From Erysipelotrichaceae bacterium (GTDB lineage: Bacteria > Bacillota_I > Bacilli_A > RFN20 > CAG-449), in contig SVBD01000005.1 of the NCBI GenBank assembly GCA_015059045.1, positions 25,234 to 89,233 on the forward strand: a stretch of 64,000 nucleotides of DNA. The letters are read 5' to 3'. The notes under the pieces were generated by a model. That model was not told the origin of the DNA. It saw only the letters and a program-made list of their open reading frames with translations, and made no database searches. Both the position numbers and the translations under genes were made by a program. Of this stretch, positions 42,951-50,565 are shown one piece after another; positions within the stretch are counted from its first letter, which is position 1, and the number at the start of each line of letters is the position of its first letter.

Positions 42951-42981
42951 AAACCTATGAATTTTCATAGGTTTTTATTTT
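42951..42981 (+). terminator. Terminator of the nuclease lipoprotein
   Basis: The arms AAACCTATGA and TCATAGGTTT with a short loop are followed by a T-rich tail. Confidence 0.88.
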
Positions 42982-43021
42982 GCGTATTTATGATGTATAA
43001 TATTAATGGGAGGATTATATT

Positions 43022-43720
43022 ATGAATTTGAATGAAGAATTTTTAAAATTATATCGTCAAGTCGAAATGTATATTGATGGTAAATATCCTTATACCGACT
43101 CTTCAGTCTATGAACATATTAAAAAATTAGAAAAATCAATGGTAAAGAAAGATATTGAAAAAGCGGCTATATATGATGCATTAAGGAGTATGAGAAATCA
43201 ATTGTCACATCGAAATGTAGGAGAATATATTGAAGTAACTCAAAAATCTATTGATTTTTTGAAAAGCGAAATTGATGAATTTATTAATCCAAAAAGTGCG
43301 AAAGATATTATGCTACCAATAGATAAAGTTTATTATGTTTATTTAAGTGACAATACAATAGATGTATTAGATGAAATTTATAAAAATGGATATGATGTCC
43401 TTCCTGTTGTTAATGAATTAGATCAAGTAATTGGTATTTTTTCATTAGATGTTATTTTAAAGAGCATTTATTCAAAAAAAGTAGGTTCGATTAGTAAAGA
43501 ATCAACTTTAAAAGAATTTAAAGAATTAATTGGAATTGATGATCAAATTAAAGAAAGATATGCTTTTGTTTCTGATGAGGCTACAGTAGAAGAAATTATT
43601 TCTATTTTCAATAAGAAAGAACCAAAGAAATTAAAAATGTTATTTGTAACTAAGTATGGAAATAGTAAAAATCCAATTATTGGAATTATTACCCCACATG
43701 ATGTAATAAATCACAAATAA
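43022..43720 (+). CDS. CBS-domain protein with HEPN-like N-terminal helical domain
   Basis: The first about 88 residues form a helical domain with SMRNQLSHR near residues 57-64; R58-x4-H63 fits the Rx4-6H motif of HEPN RNases. The rest (about residues 93-232) is a CBS-type tandem with AKDIMLPIDKVYYVYLSDNTIDVLDEIYKNGYDVLPVVNE and a second unit with SDEATVEEIISIFNK...IIGIITPHDV. CBS pairs usually bind adenine nucleotides. No MNT nucleotidyltransferase or other antitoxin lies beside it, so it is not an ordinary HEPN toxin-antitoxin pair; the HEPN assignment rests on the motif only. RBS GGGAGG. Confidence 0.72.
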   Translation: MNLNEEFLKLYRQVEMYIDGKYPYTDSSVYEHIKKLEKSMVKKDIEKAAIYDALRSMRNQLSHRNVGEYIEVTQKSIDFLKSEIDEFINPKSAKDIMLPIDKVYYVYLSDNTIDVLDEIYKNGYDVLPVVNELDQVIGIFSLDVILKSIYSKKVGSISKESTLKEFKELIGIDDQIKERYAFVSDEATVEEIISIFNKKEPKKLKMLFVTKYGNSKNPIIGIITPHDVINHK

Positions 43721-43761
43721 TGTAGAAAATTATCAAAAAATGTTAATTTTTCTATTTTATA

Positions 43762-43783
43762 TATAATCTTTAAAGATTATAAT
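43762..43783 (+). promoter_or_regulatory. 20-bp perfect palindrome overlapping a -10 box
   Basis: The arms TATAATCTTT and AAAGATTATA (43762-43781) form a perfect palindrome, and TATAAT at 43778-43783 overlaps its right end. It lies 26 bases upstream of the M18 peptidase gene. It could be an operator or an mRNA hairpin. Confidence 0.5.
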
Positions 43784-43808
43784 AGAAAACAAATGGAGGA
43801 AAATTTAT

Positions 43809-45173
43809 ATGTATAAAAAGAACGCATGGAAAAAATATTTACCAGATTTAAGTCAAGTTATGGACTTTGCTGAAGGATATAAAACATATTTAACTGCAAG
43901 TAAAACTGAAAGATTAGCAGTAGAAGAAAGTGTAAAACTTGCTGAAGCTAATGGTTTTAAACCATTAGAATCTTTTAAAGAATTAAAGAAAGGTGATAAG
44001 GTTTACGCTTTAAATAAAAACAAGAATATTGCATTATTCATTATTGGGGAAAAACCACTTGAAGAAGGCTTAAGAATTTTAGGCGCTCATATTGACTCAC
44101 CTAGAATGGACGTTAAACAAAATCCTTTATATGAAAAAATGGATATGTGTTATTTAGATACTCACTATTACGGTGGAATTAAAAAATATCAATGGGTAAC
44201 AATTCCTCTTGCTTTACATGGTGTTGTTTGTAAAAAAGATGGAACAACTGTAAAAATTGCTATTGGTGAAGATTTAAATGATCCAGTAGTTGGTATTACA
44301 GATTTATTAATTCACTTAAGTGGAAATCAAATGCAAAAACCAGCTTCAACAGTAATTGAAGGTGAAGATTTGGATGTCACATTAGGAAGTTTACCTTTAG
44401 AAGGTAGTGAAAAAGAAGCAGTTAAATCTAACGTATTAAAATTATTAAAAGAAAAATATGATATCGAAGAAGAAGATTTCGTATCTGCTGAAATTGAAGT
44501 AGTTCCTGCTGGACCAACTAGAGATTATGGCTTAGATAGAAGTATGATTGCTGGATATGGACATGATGATAGAGTATGTGCATATACTTCATTAAAAGCT
44601 ATCTTAGATGTTGAAGCATCTACATATACTTCATGTTGTATTTTAGTTGATAAAGAAGAAATTGGATCTGTTGGCGCTACAGGTGCTCAATCAGTATTCT
44701 TTGAAAACACAATCGCAGATTTAATTGCTTTAGAAGGAAATTATTCAGACTTAAAAGTAAGAAGAGCTTTAAAGAACTCTAAAATGTTATCTAGTGATGT
44801 TTCTGCAGGTTTTGATCCATTATTCCCTTCAGTAAATGAGCCAAAAAACTCAGCTTATATGGGACAAGGTATTTGTATTAATAAATACACAGGTTCAAGA
44901 GGAAAGAGTGGTTCTAATGATGCTAATCCAGAATTTATGGCGGAAATTAGAAGAGTATTCGAAGAAGATAACATCTATTATCAAACAGCTGAATTAGGTA
45001 GAGTTGACCAAGGAGGCGGAGGAACTATCGCTTATATCTTAGGTAATTATGATATGAATGTAATTGATGCAGGTATTCCAGTTTTATCAATGCACGCTCC
45101 AATGGAAATTGTTTCTAAAGTTGACGTATACGAAGCTTATTTAGCTTATAAATCATTCTTATTAAAAGCTTAA
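43809..45173 (+). CDS. M18-family (aspartyl) aminopeptidase
   Basis: A 454-residue cytoplasmic zinc aminopeptidase of the M18 family that removes acidic N-terminal residues from peptides. Metal and catalytic residues: His94 in GAHIDSPRMD, Asp in GYGHDDRVCAY, Glu-Glu in VDKEEIGSVGATG, Asp in LSSDVSAGFDP and His in LSMHAPMEIVS. All are intact. GGAGG precedes the ATG. It is flanked by a palindrome upstream and a terminator downstream, so it is monocistronic. Confidence 0.94.
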   Translation: MYKKNAWKKYLPDLSQVMDFAEGYKTYLTASKTERLAVEESVKLAEANGFKPLESFKELKKGDKVYALNKNKNIALFIIGEKPLEEGLRILGAHIDSPRMDVKQNPLYEKMDMCYLDTHYYGGIKKYQWVTIPLALHGVVCKKDGTTVKIAIGEDLNDPVVGITDLLIHLSGNQMQKPASTVIEGEDLDVTLGSLPLEGSEKEAVKSNVLKLLKEKYDIEEEDFVSAEIEVVPAGPTRDYGLDRSMIAGYGHDDRVCAYTSLKAILDVEASTYTSCCILVDKEEIGSVGATGAQSVFFENTIADLIALEGNYSDLKVRRALKNSKMLSSDVSAGFDPLFPSVNEPKNSAYMGQGICINKYTGSRGKSGSNDANPEFMAEIRRVFEEDNIYYQTAELGRVDQGGGGTIAYILGNYDMNVIDAGIPVLSMHAPMEIVSKVDVYEAYLAYKSFLLKA

Positions 45174-45181
45174 TTTAATCA

Positions 45182-45212
45182 AGTCTACATCTTATAGATG
45201 TAGGCTTTTTTT
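45182..45212 (+). terminator. Terminator of the M18 peptidase gene
   Basis: The arms GTCTACATCT and AGATGTAGGC (one wobble at the base) with loop TAT are followed by a T run. Confidence 0.9.
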
Positions 45213-45296
45213 AAAATCTTTTATTTATTTCACAATTCGACAAATTAATCTTTTTAATTATGTTAATCTACTATGAGTGTAAGGAGATTAATAGTT

Positions 45297-45857
45297 ATGA
45301 GTGAAGAAGAATATGTTCTGTATTTAAAAAGTAAGGAACTAATATCAAATAATAATGTTAAAGAAGGAATGGAAATATTAGATAAATTAGCTAAGAAGAA
45401 AAATAAAAATGCAATATTTGATATAGGAATGCTTTATTATAAAGGTGAATTAGTAGAAAAGGATTTAACTAAAGCGTGTTATTTATTAACATATGCAGGA
45501 GATTTAGGTTATAAGGAAGCATATTATCAACTCGGAAAATTATTTTATTATGAACTTCATAATAGTAATGAAAGTGAAAGATTTCTTTTAAAATGTAATG
45601 ATGGTAAAAGTAAATTTCTCTTAGGTTTAATATATTATAATATTTCAAAACCTAAGGCAGTTACTTATTTTATGTATGCGTTTAGGTGTCATAATCCGTC
45701 TTCATGTTATTATTTAGCAAAGTGTTATTTTGATGGAGAGGGAGTAAAAAAAGATTTGATAAAAGCCAGTTATTATTTGAAGCATCCATTATGCGAAAAA
45801 GTTGAAGATATCTTTGGATTAAGAGAAAAGATTAAATTAATAGAAACATTCTATTAA
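45297..45857 (+). CDS. Sel1-like repeat protein
   Basis: Start 45297 is taken because TAAGGAG lies about 11 bases upstream; an earlier in-frame ATG (45273) contains that RBS in its coding part. The 186-residue product has Sel1/TPR-like helical repeats: AIFDIGMLYYKGELVEKDLTKACYLLTYAG, EAYYQLGKLFYYE, SKFLLGLIYYNI and SCYYLAKCYFDGEGVKKDLIKASYYLK. These repeats form superhelical scaffolds for protein-protein contact. It lacks a signal peptide and enzymatic motif, so it is probably a cytoplasmic adaptor. No clear partner is nearby. Confidence 0.78.
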   Translation: MSEEEYVLYLKSKELISNNNVKEGMEILDKLAKKKNKNAIFDIGMLYYKGELVEKDLTKACYLLTYAGDLGYKEAYYQLGKLFYYELHNSNESERFLLKCNDGKSKFLLGLIYYNISKPKAVTYFMYAFRCHNPSSCYYLAKCYFDGEGVKKDLIKASYYLKHPLCEKVEDIFGLREKIKLIETFY

Positions 45858-45943
45858 ATTAATCGATATTTTTTTACTTATATTGAATTCTTGATTAATT
45901 TGTGGCATTATTTTATTGTGGCAAAGAAAGGATTACTAAACTT

Positions 45944-46645
45944 ATGTATAATTATGTTTACACATCTGACGTAAAAGAACAATGTGTCGTCAGAAAAGGC
46001 TGCGATCATGGCCCAGCACCAATTCCAGAAGAAGGTAAATGGGTAAAATCAAAGCAAATTACTGATATCTCAGCTTTAAGCCATGGTATCGGTTGGTGTG
46101 CTCCTCAACAAGGTGCATGTAAATTAACTTTAAACGTTAAAGAAGGTGTTATTGAAGAAGCATTAGTAGAAACTATTGGTTGTTCAGGTATGACACACTC
46201 AGCAGCTATGGCTGCAGAAATCTTACAAGGAAAAACTATCCTTGAAGCTTTAAACACAGACTTAGTTTGTGATGCAATTAACGTTGCTATGAGAGAAATC
46301 TTCAAACAATTAGTTTATGGACGTTCTCAAACTGCTTTCTCTGAAGGTGGATTACCAATTGGTTCTTCATTAGATGATTTAGGTAAAGGATTAAGAAGCC
46401 AAGTAGGAACTATGTTCGCTACTAAAGTAAAAGGTCCAAGATACTTAGAAATGGCAGAAGGTTACGTATTAAAAGTTGCATTAGATAATAATGATGAAAT
46501 TTGTGGATATCAATATGTCAACTTAGGCAAAATGATGGACGCAATTAAAAAAGGTGTCGATCCAAAACAAGCTTATGAATCTTGTATTGGTAAATACGGA
46601 CGTTTCGATGATGCACCAAAACACATCGATCCAAGAAAAGAATAG
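45944..46645 (+). CDS. NifU/IscU-like iron-sulfur scaffold-type protein
   Basis: The 233-residue protein contains a NifU-N/IscU-like region: GIGWCAPQQGACKLTLNVKEG and ETIGCSGMTHSAAMAAEILQGKTILEAL near residues 50-105, with the Cys of IGCSG at a scaffold-ligand-like position. It lacks the usual partner genes (iscS, sufS). Start 45944 is chosen because AAAGGA lies upstream and the N-terminus MYNYVYTSD is shared by the family; an upstream GTG is not supported. Eleven bases later comes the GGGtGRT-family gene, the standard neighbour of this protein. The function of the pair is not established. Confidence 0.82.
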   Translation: MYNYVYTSDVKEQCVVRKGCDHGPAPIPEEGKWVKSKQITDISALSHGIGWCAPQQGACKLTLNVKEGVIEEALVETIGCSGMTHSAAMAAEILQGKTILEALNTDLVCDAINVAMREIFKQLVYGRSQTAFSEGGLPIGSSLDDLGKGLRSQVGTMFATKVKGPRYLEMAEGYVLKVALDNNDEICGYQYVNLGKMMDAIKKGVDPKQAYESCIGKYGRFDDAPKHIDPRKE

Positions 46646-46656
46646 GAGAAGTGAGT

Positions 46657-47655
46657 ATGGCTACATTTGAAAATCAAGAACGTCGTATGGACGGAATTAA
46701 CGCATGCTTAAAAGAATATGGATTCGAATCTTTAGATGCTTGTAGAGAATTATGTTTGAGTCATGGCGTTGATGTTGAAAAAATCGTTTTAGGTGTTCAA
46801 CCTATCGCTTTCCAAAATGCAGTTTGGGCATATACACTTGGTACTGCTATTGCATTAAAAGAAAAAGCAAAATCAGCTTCTGAAGCTGCTCACTTAGTTG
46901 GTATTGGATTACAAGCTTTCTGTATTCCTGGTTCTGTTGCTGAAACTCGTAAAGTTGGTTTAGGTCATGGTGATTTAGGCGCTATGTTATTAGATGAAGG
47001 CACAGAATGTTTCTGTTTCTTAGCAGGTCATGAATCTTTCGCTGCTGCTGAAGGTGCTATTGGTATCGCAAGAAACGCTAATAAAGTAAGAGTTAAACCA
47101 TTAAGAGTTGTATTAAATGGTTTAGGTAAAGATGCTGCTTATATCATTTCACGTATCAATGGTTTTACATACGTTGAAACAGATTATGATTTCGAACACT
47201 CAAAATTAAATGTTGTTCGTGAAGTTCCATTCTCAACAGGTGAAAGAGGAACAATTAAATGTTATGGATCAAATGATGTCAGCGAAGGTGTTGCTATCAT
47301 GATTCATGAAAAAGTTGGTGTTTCAATTACAGGTAACTCAACTAACCCAGTTAGATTCCAACACTTAGTTGCTGGTACATATAAGAAATGGGCTAATGAC
47401 AATGGATTCAAATACTTCTCAGTTGCTTCTGGTGGTGGAACAGGTAGAACACTTCACCCAGACAACATGGGAGCAGGTCCTGCTTCATATGGTTTAACAG
47501 ATACAATGGGTAGAGTACATGGTGACGCTCAATTTGCTGGTTCATCATCAGTTCCTGCTCACGTTGAAATGATGGGTCTTATCGGTATGGGTAATAACCC
47601 AATGGTAGGCGCTACAGTTTCATGTGCTGTTGCAGTTAGCTTAGCTTTAAAATAA
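46657..47655 (+). CDS. GGGtGRT family protein
   Basis: The 332-residue protein carries the namesake motif in ASGGGTGRTLHPDNMGAGPASYG and the conserved VHGDAQFAGSSSVPAHVEMMGLIGMGNNPMVGAT end. Start 46657 follows AGGAG at 8 bases; the GTG at 46651 is too close to that RBS. Glycine-rich motifs suggest a ligand- or nucleotide-binding site, but the family has no assigned activity. Its tight linkage with the NifU-like gene implies one complex or pathway, possibly iron-sulfur or thiol related; that is inference. Confidence 0.88.
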   Translation: MATFENQERRMDGINACLKEYGFESLDACRELCLSHGVDVEKIVLGVQPIAFQNAVWAYTLGTAIALKEKAKSASEAAHLVGIGLQAFCIPGSVAETRKVGLGHGDLGAMLLDEGTECFCFLAGHESFAAAEGAIGIARNANKVRVKPLRVVLNGLGKDAAYIISRINGFTYVETDYDFEHSKLNVVREVPFSTGERGTIKCYGSNDVSEGVAIMIHEKVGVSITGNSTNPVRFQHLVAGTYKKWANDNGFKYFSVASGGGTGRTLHPDNMGAGPASYGLTDTMGRVHGDAQFAGSSSVPAHVEMMGLIGMGNNPMVGATVSCAVAVSLALK

Positions 47656-47664
47656 GTTTTTTAG

Positions 47665-47706
47665 AAAAAAGGTTGTCTACTCTCAGTAGAGAACCTTTTT
47701 ATTTTG
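47665..47706 (+). terminator. Terminator of the NifU-like/GGGtGRT operon
   Basis: An AAAAAGGTT/AACCTTTTT stem encloses a second small hairpin (CTACT/AGTAG), with a T-rich tail. Confidence 0.88.
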
Positions 47707-47743
47707 GACAAAAATAGGAACAAAATTGGACAAAAATTATACT
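47704..47743 (+). promoter_or_regulatory. Promoter of the unknown five-gene module with paired direct repeats
   Basis: TTGGACAAAAAT occurs twice (47704-47715 and 47726-47737) with a 22-base period, i.e. on the same DNA face two turns apart. The -10 TATACT (47738-47743) follows directly. No good -35 is present at the right distance, which suits an activator-dependent or alternative-factor promoter. Confidence 0.6.
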
Positions 47744-47819
47744 AAGTATTATTTTTTTGTTTTTTATGAAATTAGCTATTGATTTGTTCTATAAATTCCT
47801 TGTCGAAAGGAGTTTTTTT

Positions 47820-48197
47820 ATGAAAAATAAAATTAAAGAAGAGACTATAATCAGCGTTGCTGACAAGTACAAAAAAATTTTTTGTACACTTATTAAAGAA
47901 GGGAAAGAATCAAACTTAGGTCAATTACTTAGAGATGAATCGCAACCTTTTTCCAATTCACTTAACGTTTTAGATTACGCCAAGGAGAATTTGACAGCTA
48001 ATCATCGTTTTGTGATTCATATTCATTTTTGCTTATCATTACTTAAGCCACAAGAAAGAGAAATAATCTGGAGAGATTTCTTCTTGGTACAACCAAAAGT
48101 AAATAAAACTGATTGGTGGGTATTTAATTATGCTAGATCAACATATTATCGAATTAGGAACAGAGCAATTAATAATTTTTACGAGTTGTGCAAATAA
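47820..48197 (+). CDS. Sigma-70 region 4-like/HTH regulatory protein
   Basis: The 125-residue protein is basic and helical, and its C-terminal half (about 60-125) has SLLKPQEREIIWRDFFLVQPKVNKTDWWVFNYARSTYYRIRNRAINNF. This layout (EREII...WW...SRSTYYR) is that of sigma-region-4/ArpU-like HTH proteins with the recognition helix at STYYRIRNRA. Region 2 of a sigma factor is not evident, so it may be a DNA-binding regulator rather than a full sigma factor. ATG 47820 has AAAGGAG 8 bases upstream; an earlier ATG near 47757 would place the start at the transcription start. It heads a five-gene module and its stop overlaps the next start. Confidence 0.7.
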   Translation: MKNKIKEETIISVADKYKKIFCTLIKEGKESNLGQLLRDESQPFSNSLNVLDYAKENLTANHRFVIHIHFCLSLLKPQEREIIWRDFFLVQPKVNKTDWWVFNYARSTYYRIRNRAINNFYELCK

Positions 48198-49066
48198 AAA
48201 ACGTAGCATTAGCATTTGTATTTATAATACATTCATCTTTATATAATACGGAAGATAATGAAATATTTTTTGAGGATGCATATTTAGTTTATTATGATAA
48301 TAAATATCATTTTAATTTTAGTCCGTTAGAAAACTTATATGATTCGATTGAAGTGTATTTAAACGATGAAATAATCTTTGAGCATCAATTTATCAAAAAT
48401 ATAAGTTCTATTCCTCTAGAAGGCTTAAAAAGTTCTAAAAGTAATAAAATAGATTTTTATTTAGTGATGAATAAAGTAAGAAGTCATTATGAATTTGAAA
48501 TTAATATAGATGAAGATATTTCTTTAGATTCGCTAAATTACATATCCTTTAATGATTTTATTGATGATTATACAAATTGTATTTCTTTTTATGAAGAACA
48601 ATATTTCAAGATTGAAAATCATGAATATGAAATACAAGGAAATAATAAATTTCTAAATATAGAGGACTTTATTAAGTTCACTTTTAATGATAAATATGAT
48701 TTATGCGATAGTATTACACTTGTAATTTATAACAATAATCTATTTGAAAATTTTAAATATGAATATGGCTATCACTTTCTTTTGAAGGAAACTAAAAATG
48801 ATATATATTATTTAGATTTTTATAATGTTGATAAATTGTCAAAATATGAAGGTTTAAATTATTTCGAAACAAAATTATATTTTCCAAAAGAACTTAATCA
48901 AAATATTATTGATTGTAAAATTACTTTTAATTCATTATATCATTCTGGTGTAGATTTGTCTTTTGAACAGGTTGTAGATATTAACTCCTTCTTTTTAGAA
49001 GAAGGTTGTATCTATATTAAGAGTGTAGATCAAATAAATGCAAATGCAGATTTTTATGAATTATGA
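48188..49066 (+). CDS. Exported protein of unknown function
   Basis: The GTG start overlaps the preceding stop by 10 bases. The 292-residue product has a hydrophobic N-terminal segment (about residues 5-17) like a signal or anchor, followed by an acidic, Asn/Tyr/Asp-rich, beta-rich domain with no recognised family. No catalytic motif, lipobox or sortase motif. It ends with an ATGA overlap to the next gene. The low complexity of hydrophilic Asn-Asp residues and the coupling suggest a surface or pilus-associated part of the module; this is inference. Confidence 0.65.
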   Translation: MQIKNVALAFVFIIHSSLYNTEDNEIFFEDAYLVYYDNKYHFNFSPLENLYDSIEVYLNDEIIFEHQFIKNISSIPLEGLKSSKSNKIDFYLVMNKVRSHYEFEINIDEDISLDSLNYISFNDFIDDYTNCISFYEEQYFKIENHEYEIQGNNKFLNIEDFIKFTFNDKYDLCDSITLVIYNNNLFENFKYEYGYHFLLKETKNDIYYLDFYNVDKLSKYEGLNYFETKLYFPKELNQNIIDCKITFNSLYHSGVDLSFEQVVDINSFFLEEGCIYIKSVDQINANADFYEL

Positions 49067-49386
49067 TATTACTTTTTCTATTTGCATTAATTGTTCCTTA
49101 TTATAGCTCTATTAAAATAAATGATAATATAGAGAAACACTTAGAATATCTACTAGTAAATGTTTTTTATCAAAATATATTCTATAAAGATGACGAAGTA
49201 TTATTAAATGAGAAAAATATTAAAGATATAATGATGTATTATTTAAAAAATCTATTATCTAATTATCATACTATTAGTTCTATTAAAGTGGGTTTTTATT
49301 TTGAAAATCTAAAAATGCAATGTTCTTTAAATTATTTGAATTATTCATATCCATTTCAAATAACAAAAGAGGTTTATTATGAATAG
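49063..49386 (+). CDS. Small N-terminally anchored protein (pseudopilin-like shape)
   Basis: A 107-residue protein with one N-terminal hydrophobic helix (about residues 2-16) and a soluble remainder. The ATG overlaps the previous stop (ATGA). It lacks a typical prepilin cleavage site or family signature. In size and topology it resembles minor pseudopilins or TadE/F-like proteins, but the sequence alone does not prove that. Its end overlaps the next start by eight bases, supporting translational coupling. Confidence 0.6.
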   Translation: MILLFLFALIVPYYSSIKINDNIEKHLEYLLVNVFYQNIFYKDDEVLLNEKNIKDIMMYYLKNLLSNYHTISSIKVGFYFENLKMQCSLNYLNYSYPFQITKEVYYE

Positions 49387-50254
49387 TTTTATAATAGTAT
49401 TATTGATTATAAATTTAATTAATAAATGTTTTATTCAAGTTTTTTTAATTATTGTTTTTATCTTTTTAAATAATAATAAATTATCAAGTTTTTTTGATAA
49501 ATTAAATGAAATAAAAAAGATCAACCAAATCTATTTTACTAGAGAAGAAAAATTATTTTTTATCTATGGAAAAAATAATATGGAATTTGAAGATTATTGC
49601 CTATATTTATCTTCCACTATTAAAAATAAGTACGAAAAGAAGTTCTTGCTAGAATTAAAAAATTGTAATAGTAAATCAAATATAGATATGTTAGTGGATT
49701 CGTATTTATTAATATATCAAAAAAGAAACAAAACCATTGAAATAATAAATCTTTTGACTAGTTTAATTTATTTTGTTTTTTCATATATTTTGACCTATTT
49801 TAATAAATATTTAGATATTATTAATATATTTAATATTGTCCTTTTATTGATCTTATTATTTAGTCATAAAACAGTTGACTTCCAATATAAAAATATGTCT
49901 TTTTTTGATCGTTTTTATTGTTTGTTTTTTCAAAGATTATCATATATGCCACCAATGAAAAGCTTATCGTTAACATTAGAAGAATTTAATAGAAGGAAAA
50001 ATAATATTTTTAAAAATTTGTATGAAGATTTAACAAATAAATCTTTTGGAAAATATAAGGTATCTGAAGAAAAACAAATTGTTTTATCATCAATATATAA
50101 AATAGGCTATTCAAACAAGTACAATAAAGAGCAGATATTAGCTTCTTATTATGAAAAAATAAATAAAAATAAAATGACTAATTTTGAAATATTATCTAAT
50201 TTCATTTATTATTTTATGATTTGTTTAATTGTAATTCTTGAGGTATTTTTATGA
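49379..50254 (+). CDS. Polytopic membrane protein with GspF/TadC-like layout
   Basis: The 291-residue protein has an N-terminal hydrophobic helix (about 4-31), a soluble stretch (about 35-120), a pair of helices (about 122-140 and 145-163), a second soluble stretch (about 165-268) and a final helix (about 270-291). Two soluble halves separated by a helix pair with a final C-terminal helix is the layout of T2SSF/TadB/TadC platform proteins. The sequence motifs of that family are not evident, so the similarity is topological only. It overlaps the next gene by ATGA. Confidence 0.6.
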   Translation: MNSFIIVLLIINLINKCFIQVFLIIVFIFLNNNKLSSFFDKLNEIKKINQIYFTREEKLFFIYGKNNMEFEDYCLYLSSTIKNKYEKKFLLELKNCNSKSNIDMLVDSYLLIYQKRNKTIEIINLLTSLIYFVFSYILTYFNKYLDIINIFNIVLLLILLFSHKTVDFQYKNMSFFDRFYCLFFQRLSYMPPMKSLSLTLEEFNRRKNNIFKNLYEDLTNKSFGKYKVSEEKQIVLSSIYKIGYSNKYNKEQILASYYEKINKNKMTNFEILSNFIYYFMICLIVILEVFL

Positions 50255-50565
50255 AAAAAATAATTATTTCTACTTTATGTTTTATTTTGTTTTCAATGTC
50301 TTTTTTAAATATAAAGACGTTAAATAATAAGCAAGATTTATTGTTTACATTAGATTCATATTCATTATTAATTAGAAAAGACTTATTAGAAAAAGGTGAA
50401 ATAACCACAATTACTGAATTATTATTAGATAAAGATAAGGTTAAATATGTTATTGAAGAGCAAAAAGAAAATGAGAATATCAAATTCTCATTAACTTCAG
50501 TTTATTTTAATTATTTTAAAAATAGAGATTTAGAAATTTCTATTAATTACTTTGTAATGTCATGA
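50251..50565 (+). CDS. Small N-terminally anchored protein of unknown function
   Basis: The 104-residue product has one N-terminal hydrophobic helix (about 4-19) and a short Asp/Glu/Lys-rich, partly beta-rich soluble part. The start overlaps the previous stop (ATGA). It is the last gene of the five-gene module; its 3' end overlaps the end of the opposing mutM-coaE gene by 19 bases. It resembles the 107-residue protein two genes upstream in layout rather than in sequence. Confidence 0.58.
   Translation: MKKIIISTLCFILFSMSFLNIKTLNNKQDLLFTLDSYSLLIRKDLLEKGEITTITELLLDKDKVKYVIEEQKENENIKFSLTSVYFNYFKNRDLEISINYFVMS

Noticed and set aside
43022..43720. HEPN/MNT toxin-antitoxin system
   Set aside because: Only the Rx4H motif is present; no MNT nucleotidyltransferase or other antitoxin gene lies beside it.
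50214..50483. Minus-strand frame inside the last two genes of the unknown module
   Set aside because: No RBS and the overlapping plus-strand genes are linked by ATGA overlaps.
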